From Paragonimus westermani (lineage: Eukaryota > Platyhelminthes > Trematoda > Plagiorchiida > Troglotrematidae), in NCBI GenBank assembly GCA_008508345.1, contig QNGE01000140.1:96124-160123 (forward strand): a stretch of 64,000 nt of DNA, read 5' to 3'. Of this stretch, positions 52,501 through 61,500 are shown piece after piece. The position numbers were made by a program, and so were the translations under genes. Numbering within the stretch: the stretch's first letter is position 1; the number at the start of each line of letters is the position of its first letter. The notes beneath the pieces were generated by a model. The model saw only the letters and a list, made by a program, of their open reading frames with translations, was not told where the DNA came from and did not search any database.

Positions 52501-55500
52501 GTGAACTCCGTTGCGCTCTCGCACGAAAACCATGTTGACCGTTATGCCACTAACCTCATATCACACCCGATTGAATTATCACGTGTAAACAGTACAGTAC
52601 ATTCGTCTACAACGAACGCTGGGATTGCCCTGCTGGGTATAGGGAAAGCAAAACTGTCTTGTCTTCTCCCACTGTGGCACACACTACAGACAAGATCTAA
52701 CATGAGTAAAAGGCGAATCTGGTGAGTCTTTTTTAAAGGTGTTAGTAGAAAACTTATGGGAATGTCAAAGTTGCGAACAGTTGTAAAGGATGTTTAGACT
52801 TGATAAACAGATTGGGAATAACACAACGTTTCGAGCAAGTTGTAATACTCTACGTTTCAACCACCTCGGGTGGCCTTCCCTTCGATTACAACACTCCTGA
52901 GGAAGGCCACCCGAGGTGGTTGAAACGTAGAGTATTACAACTTGCTCGAAACGTTGTGTTATTCCCAATTTGTTTATCAATAACATGTTAAACACGACGC
53001 CCAAACTATTCAACTTCATTCGTAATACATTTGGTGCGGATATCTTACAACTTATTAATAAAGTTCAGATTTGCTTGAAGGAAATGTGTTACTGCTTACC
53101 GGTTGTCTTTAGCAGTCAAAATCTCACTTCACGCCGGCACCGGACAGTGTATTTGATATCTTCGAATAAAAGCTATAACTAGTACTACTGTTTTGATAAA
53201 AGTGTTAGGTTGAAAAAGTTGACTCATACTATTAGCCCACTGTCAAGTCAAAGCTCTCTCACCCTGTCTATGGCAACCTCTGGACTAGTACGTCAGTCGT
53301 CGTATCCAGTGAAGCATATTCATGAGGTTAACATTACTCGCTATCGTCGTAGTAACTTATCGAAGCTGAAACACCAGTTTAGGTGCCTGAAATGTGACCA
53401 AAATTCCTCCACTGTTAGGATAAGTGCTCTCCTGAATCCGTCATCACAGCGCCAGCAAAGTAGATAACTTTGGGCGAAGTCTTTTGTGATGTGTATTCCA
53501 GACTCTAATCACCGTGGCAATCGAGAACTTTTTTTAACTGGTGTAATGTATCCAACGCCAGCAATATAACAAGTAATTATTAGTTGGAATGCGATTGTTA
53601 CAGATATGGTTGGTGTGTGTGATCCACACCTCTCCTTCTACATTCCACTTAACCAACTCCTATTTTGATTCACATTTCCACGATACTTATCGTCTCTGAA
53701 AAGAAACCGTTTATCTGCTCTTATCTTGTTCGTTCATTTGTGAATGTTCAACGATTCGTAATATCCCAATAACTAATATTGCCCGTTTAATGCTTCTCTA
53801 AAATACAGCTGCTAGCTGGGAAGGAATTCCAGCGTCCTGTTGTTGGCTAATTGTTCACACTGAGAAATCCTAGACGTGCTAAGGCACAGTCACAACAGAT
53901 TGACATGGTGGTCCGGATAGCGTGTGCCCCTTGTCTGAAGCCCTTTATACCGCCGCCTACGTGTGATATTGCGCTGTCAATTTGTAAGCTGTCACCCAAC
54001 CGGCTAATCGCTGAGGTCAGACTGTCTCTTCTGTTGGGCTTTTGTGAACTACTGACTAACAACTTCATGTAATTTGAACAGTGAGATCAGAAGATCGGTT
54101 TTGTAAGATGGTACTACCATTTCTTATGTTCTCGTCAGTTGCTAACATATAACAGCGGTGAAAATTAAAAAAATATTTAAGCGAATCAAGTCCATACACC
54201 AAGTAACTGTATACACAAGTCCGTCATTGGTCAAAACTATGGCAGACGGAGCTTCAAGGTCAACAGCTTTTGTACACAGAGGACCGGCTTGCTACGCATG
54301 ACTAGCAGCGCTTCGAGTGACTTAAGAATGATAGGCTTGTGATGACGCATCAACACGCGGAAAGCGTTTCTCGGGTCGACCACATGGCCGGTATCTAGCA
54401 GGTGTCTGGCGACCGAAGAAGCGGGCTTGCGTTGTTTGGTAGGGTCGCGTCGGGTCACACCACACGTTAAGTCCTCAATATACTTGGGCACGTGTTCCTT
54501 CATTCTAAGGCGCAGGGATCGATCAGTTCTGCCAATGTAAACGTCACCGCAGCTGCAGGTGAACTGGTAGATACAGTGTGAAGTGGATAGCTCTGACGTC
54601 CGCGTCTGGATGTGAGGATGGGTGAGTGACTTGGTGCGACTGAGTAAGCGCAGTGTAGCTGCATTGTACGTCATTTGGATGGCCTGCATCAGTCGTCGCG
54701 TTAGAAACGACATATTACCATCTCCTTTGTACGCTAACTGCATGTACACCGGTTTCTTCAGGATAGACGTTTCTTGTGAGTTTATTAATTTCGGCTTACT
54801 GTGAAAGACAATGAAACTCAGTGGATAACCGTTGGAGTGCAAGGTGTCGCGAATAAATTTCAGCTCGGTATCTAGTGTATCACCGGTACATATAGTTCGC
54901 GCTTTGTGAAACATACAACGAACTAACCAGCGTTTGTTTTGTATGGGTGAGAAACTGTTGAAATTTAAATATTGTCCTCCCCAGGTAGACTTGCGATATA
55001 CCGATCGACACACTGTACCGTCATTCAGTCGCTTGATATTAACGTCCAGAAAGGTGAGCGTGTCTTCTCTTTCAAACTGGGACGATGACGTTCTGTGCGA
55101 GGAGTTCAATAAATCCAATAGTTTTCCTATGGTCTCTTTGTCTTGTGCGAATACTATTAAGTCGTCAACATATCGTCGATAAAACGGGATGTCATGCAAT
55201 GTATTCGCGAGGCGGAGCTCAATCATAGACACGAAAAATTCAGCCAAAATCGGTCCTAGAGGGCTACCCATCGTAACCCCGTTTATTTGTTTAAATCCCA
55301 TGTTTTGAAAGTGAAATTTGATATTCTCAGTACACAATAATAGCAAAGGCTTCAAGATGTTGGGTGGGACATGCAGCGTTATGTTATGAGCCAGTGCAAA
55401 GTCACAGATAAAGTCAACCGTCTCCCTTAATGGTACACTTGTGAAAAGCGAGTTTACATCAAGAGAGCACATAACTTTTCCTTTCAGGTCGACTTTATAC

Positions 55501-58500
55501 AGAATTCTATACATCTCAAACGTATCTTTCAGACAAAATTGGGAAGTGAGTGCGCGAATTTGTTGTAAAACACCCACTAACTACTTGGCCAGTTTGTGAT
55601 AAGGCGAACCGGCCATCGCAAGGTTGGCCGTAAAGGCGTTTGCGGTTTGTAAATCTTTGGTAAAGCGTATAACTGCGGAGTCGTACTACCAATAGGTTTC
55701 ATAAAGTTCTTTTGTCTCTCAGTTATGTATCTATGTAAAAGTAAAATCTGCAACTCACGGCAAATTTGTTTCCCCACCAGCATTATGTTGTCAGGCTGGG
55801 TGTAAGCAAAAGACATCCAAAAGTGGGCAAATCAACCGACAAGAGCATACTGGTTTGACACTGTTTCCGTTTGACTTAACAGACTTGAGTCGGACCGAAT
55901 TATCGAATGAATCAAATGATCACCTTGCAAACATTCAAACTTTTGGATTTACTCTGTGACGCTGTGAAAGGTGACACTTCCCCATCCTGACACATACTAC
56001 AACGGTTAAATTATGCAAGTTGTGGCTATGATTTCGCCACTTAGTTCCTCTTCACCATCAATAATTACGTAACATAAGTTATACTATCAATTGAAATGAA
56101 ATTACTTGTGTGTGAGGGACACTCATCAGTTTCTGAGAATGTATCAAGTTCGACGCCTAGTTTTAATTCTGCCGAACACGCGGTTTCGGAATACCATTCA
56201 GATGTTTTCAGGAATGGGTGTCGAGACAGAATATGTACAGCATTTTCGTCAAAAAGAACCATCTCAAGCAGAACTCTTAAGCGCTCCTTCTTCTTAATCT
56301 TATGGTGGCCGACCGTTACGACGTTACTTTGCAAAACCTTTCATATTAGACGTGCGGGCTGAAATAAAGCTTTGACCTCATCGAACTATTCTCACTATAC
56401 TCAATCATTATGGATAGAAGTCATCATCATAACAGTCATGCGTCTGACCAAAAGGTGTTGTGGTTCGGGCCGTTGCTCATCTCGACAGTGACGTGGAGTA
56501 TCCTAGAAGAAATTTTATTGTGAAGGTTACAGAGAAGCAGTAATGACAATAATGGTGACAAATAATATTGACAAACGTTAATAATAAAATAATAGAGGAG
56601 AGCTAAGCGTGAGAACAGGAAATGATACGAATGCAGGCACGCCATTGACCACGACACACTGCTATCGCGGATAGCGTTTCTAACAGGCGACTTGAGTGAT
56701 CACGAGCACAACAACCAGGCAAGCGACACCTACCCACCTCGTTCAGTGTGACCACGTTGTTGCCTGAACACCATGCGTCTGGAACGCAATAACTGACCAT
56801 TCGGATCCCGTCGTCCACGTGTTATCATTAAGTTCTGTTTCAGGACTAGGGCATTTCCACGTCTACCGTAATTATTGCAGGCAATCCACTTGGATAGTAC
56901 TGCCTTGTCAGCTTGTGGTATTACTGAAGAGATATCAGGAAGGAGAGCAAAGACACGGATTGCCTGCGTCATCTGTGGCGTCCAGAAGACGTTCGGTTGT
57001 CACTAAAAAGAAAGGCATTTAATGCTTGTGCACGTTCTGTTTCCCTCCGTGATGGCCTGTTCGCAACGATGATTTAAGCAAAGTTGCTGTGTGTGCCCAT
57101 CGTTGTTTCTGCCAGTCAGTCCACGTTAAGTGAACAACCCTGTGGCGATTAAGTAGCGCATTCCATATGACAGCTGAGCGTTTACCATACCGGGAATTGT
57201 AATTTGAGCCCACCAACGATTGGGTGAAACCGCTTGGTGGTCAAGTGATGACGTGGTCACCGACTACGAGGACCGTGATTGTTCCATTGAGCGAAATGTG
57301 TAGGTGTTTCCTGCCTGGGTGGTGTGCTCGTGGTTATTCAACTCGCTTGTTAGAAACGTTATACGAGAAGGAGGTATGTTTCAATCGATGGCCTACCTGC
57401 ATCTATACCATTCCTAACACGTCTTCTTAATCCCACAAACGCCGGGTTTCCACAGGAGTATTACTAGTGAGTGTCGATGCTTCAAGATCCATCTCAAGGT
57501 GAAAGTTGATCAGCCTACCCACGACCAAACCGGTATCCTGCCTGTTCCTGTGGAGTATGTTCAATCTTCATGAAATCTTGACATCGTACTTATCAGTAAT
57601 ATTGCCCATAAGAGCGTCACAGCATGAAGGTAGATACTTTAGCGTACAAGCCTGGGCAGATTGTGTAGACCAAGGATTACCATATTGTTACAGTCCCTTT
57701 TTGTTGTTGTTGTTTATATAAAAGATAGGAGCTCAGAGAAGTATACCTCGCGTCGACTTAGCTGCAAAATGTACCGGAGGTTTATAAAATAGAATTGCTT
57801 CTCCCTAGAACTTCTGATCTGAAGTTTCGTCAGGCTTAGTCTTCAGAGTTTCGCCTTCTCAGAGACATCCACGTAATGGCAGTTTCGTGTACTCATGGCT
57901 GAACTGTGGTAACTGAGTGCACAATTGGCCGTATGTCCAGGATCATAGTGTTTCAAGTTCACCGGGCTGAGTTTGGTAGTCAAGGGCTTTGAGTCAGATT
58001 TCTCTTTCACTAGACAAGCTGCCAATCATAGTCTTGATCATTCTACCTGTCCTGACAAGTTGTAAGACTTGATGTGTTTGAGTCGCACAACATTTCTGCG
58101 AGACAAGTACGCCAAATGAAACTACTATTTTGCACACTACGTGTAAGTATGATTCAGTCTATCAATCGAACTCGATTCATATGAACGACTAGGACAATTT
58201 GATTAATAAGCTTCAGTTGACTTTGGATTGAATGTAGCATTCAACCCCGGACACTGTGTAGCTGACTATTTTGTATGAGGTTGTGGGTACTGTGGGTCCA
58301 ACCGATGTGCTAACATGCGCGGGAATAATAGAGTTACCGTTGTTAGCATTCCCAGTCCTCAACTGTAGATTCACTCAACAGTTGCACAAACAAACCATAA
58401 CTTGTAGTTTCGCTCAATGAGATGAAGGGACTGTAGTGCGGTTGAGCACATGTATCACACAATCCAAAGTTTGTAAAACTTGTTGGACCTTAACTTCGTC

Positions 58501-61500
58501 TGTATTAGTAGAGCTGCATACACAAAGTCCTTAGTGGTCTGTCGTGCTGACTTACACATTCGGCTTCGTTTCATTTGTTGTATCAAGTAGTAAAAATGGA
58601 ATTCAATGAGTTCAACTGTCCAATACCAATTGAAGTCTAGAGTGATAATCTTTAGAGAATAATCTCATTTCCACTTCCGTTTGTTGCAAAGCAGCACGTA
58701 CACATTACTCCCAAGCCTATTCACGTAATTACCAGTCACGAATACACAAATGACTTGCTGGGTCAGGCTCGGTAGCCTTTCTACTTTTCGTACGGTTGAT
58801 ATCCAACCCAGTTGTTCAAAGCCTATCGTACCTAATATTCTTACACCTTTCAACTGCTCACTTTTTATAGAACAAAGTTGATTTTTAGGGAGTAGATAGT
58901 GTAACGAATGTGACATTACATTAACCTGTTTATGTTTCTCAGCACCTGCAGACAATACTTTACCATGCTATAACAGGCTATAACAGGAGGCTATAACAGG
59001 AGGCAAAATATGTTTTATTTAGAAAATCTAAAGTTTTCTATATTCTGTTTTCATTTTCTTGTCTTAACAGTGTAAACAGAGAGCACTCGTAAACCTTAAG
59101 GCTTGGGATTTAAACTATTCAGGTTGCCTATTAATTTTTTGAAGTCGGCCCAAAAAATACCAAGCTCAAGACCACAATAGCGCACCATCAAGTGTGTGGT
59201 ATCATTTACTTGATTGATTACGCTCTACAATGAAGTAAGTTTATAATTCAATACCCGTTGTTCCCAGTGTGGTAACAGTCCACATTTACCGCCAAAAATG
59301 AAAGGTCATATTTCGCTAAAGTATGCGACACTCATGTTGGAGCATCATGTGTGTTAACCAGAATAGGCGATATTTCATCCTCCGATTGTACGTTGCTCGT
59401 CACACTAGAATCGAGGGAACCGTTCCTGTTCTAACCTAGCCGAACCCGTTGTCCAGTAGTCGTGCAAGTAAGCTGCCGTATAAAAAAGCTACTTTTTATA
59501 AAACGATCAATATTCCGGTGAGAAAGTTACGTTAAAGTTTTCAATATACACGGCTGAAGAGGACCGTGCAGGCTGCACAATCTTGCAAAGGAAGTGTGAA
59601 CTAAGCAAAGTTGTTTAAAGATGCAGAACACTGTATAATTTACGTAGTTACCTACCACACCGAGAAGGGTGCTTTCAGCTTCGTTTACGTTAGGGTACAT
59701 AACGCATTGTCCAACCTTCCAGCCACCTAGGCGAGGCATTTCAATTTAATCATTAAACACTCACACAACCACCAATGTACACACCCACAAGGCTGTTGAA
59801 AACTAGTTTTAGTAAGCGACACCAACCTGTTTGCGTATGCTATACAAAAACTAGGATGATGTTGATTTTTGAAAAGAGAGAACAACGTAACACAACACGC
59901 TCAAGGATACCATTTGATTTTTGGTGAGCAGACTCATGGCTCATGCTCACTGATCCTCCCTTTCCTAAAGTACACAGTTAAGTTAAGTTAAGTGTTTGCT
60001 GGAGCTCCATGGATGTTTTAGAGCACTTCCACTAAAATTCACAAAAACTACACGTGCTAACTCGAGAAGAAAATGTCAGAGAATATTACATACAGTAGTT
60101 TGTAAAGTGGGACAGAATGACGTCTCATCAATATCAAATAAACTAGCTCCACAACTGGAAGCAAGCCTCCGAAAAAACGAATAATTCACGTGTAACTTAT
60201 GATGCACCAGTTGCCAGCTGCGCACTTCAAAGTTTGTGAGAGAAATTAGACCTCTTCCTCCTAACGGTTCAGGGCCGAACTTAACACGAAACTTACCTGG
60301 AATCTTTCTTTCAATGTGATCAAATAGTCTTTGGTCACTTTCAAATATCGTCGTATTGGACCTTGTGAAGTAGGACTGAGGATGGGATAGGCGATGCACC
60401 GAATTGCAAAGACGTATCTAAAAGGACATAAATAATCAAGGATGAACATATCGTCTGATTTTTTGTAGGATCAGCAGCAAACTATGAGTGGCCATTGTCT
60501 GAATCTGAACGTAATACCTGAAATTCCTTTCTTTTTTCTGATCGTCGGCTACCCGGCCTACCTAAAGCGCTGCAGAGCGTTAGTCAATGCATACTCCTCA
60601 GAAGCTATGTACCTCCGGGAAATTCCCACCGACAACCTCAACATGAGCAGGAGGAATCGAAGGATAGAGGAAGTGGTCACCAATATTTTAGAGCTTGGTT
60701 TTTCTTACGTGCCCTGGGGCGATCCACTAACGCTTTCCATCCATCTGAGATCACCAGCCATGCTTTTACATGTTCCACAGAAAGCTCCGTCGAGTCCCTG
60801 CATATTAAGTCCGTTTGCCCAGCTATAACAGTCTTTAGCCCAAAAGGATAACCAGTCACTATTGTGAAAGTGTTTAGAATAGGCATGACATGAATAACCA
60901 AACGAAGCTGAAGATACTTGATCATAGGTAAGGTGTGCAAAACACAGGGAAACATTAAGCACACTTCTTAGTGAGGTAGAATGAGAATATGTGAATAATA
61001 AAACCAAAACAAAATCAATACGTTTATTAGTTGGTCAGGAAACGTTTAAGGAGAAGGGGGTTTATTGACCCAGAAAAATCCAACGCAATTCAGCTGAAGC
61101 AACCCAGACAGATCGGTGCTCACCAACCCAGTTGTCTGATTATGTCGGTCTCATTTCGGCTTTTTTTACAGGCCCCGATCAGTCGTAGTCAGCAGTTAGA
61201 ATGTAAGCCAGATTTTGTGTTTATGCGAGTGACTCACGATTTATTGCCTCTAGGTATCTGGCCTTGATCACTTTCAAACTGTTTTAGTAACCTCAACTCT
61301 GTACCCGGTTCTTCTGGATTGAATGAGGTTCTGTTTTGAAGGTGGAAAGCTAATGACGAACATCGTGATTAATTGTTTAGCATTCGCTTAGAAACAATGA
61401 GCTCTCAGCCGTTCTCAAACATATTCTAACTTTATGATCAGTTTACTCAGGAAATTTAGTTTTACTAACTGAAGTATCATAATACTGACAGGCAAAATTA

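Larger units (their letters stand above)
54081..55816 (-). mobile_element. Penelope-like retroelement (RT + GIY-YIG), 5'-truncated and broken
   Basis: This retroelement encodes a telomerase-related RT and a GIY-YIG nuclease in one ORF. Its 3' tail is 54240-54081. The 446-codon frame (55577-54237) shows palm motif DVNSLFTSVPL near residue 40, MGSPLGPILAEFF near 103, YVDD at 136-139, LTFLDVNIKR near 174, YRKSTWGGQYLNF near 194, then GDVYIGRTDRSLRLRMKEH at 344-362 as the nuclease core. Upstream, 55816-55577 adds LYALPKIYKPQTPLRPTL, an RT finger segment. The two parts are separated by a one-base frame break near 55637 and an in-frame TAG near 55587, so the element is dead. The N-terminal part is lost. 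The inserted sense strand is that of CAPS. Confidence 0.92.
51731..60296 (-). other. CAPS intron 2 (8566 bp)
   Basis: This is the most transposon-rich intron. It holds a SINE (52400-52590), an 80-bp foldback (52800-52980), a possible Penelope 5' piece (52970-53470), a Penelope-like element (54081-55816), two LINE 3' ends (56413-57430) and a short tandem repeat (58967-59002). The stretches 57450-58960 and 59010-60296 show nothing I can name apart from a (GTTAA)n run near 59979. Confidence 0.75.
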
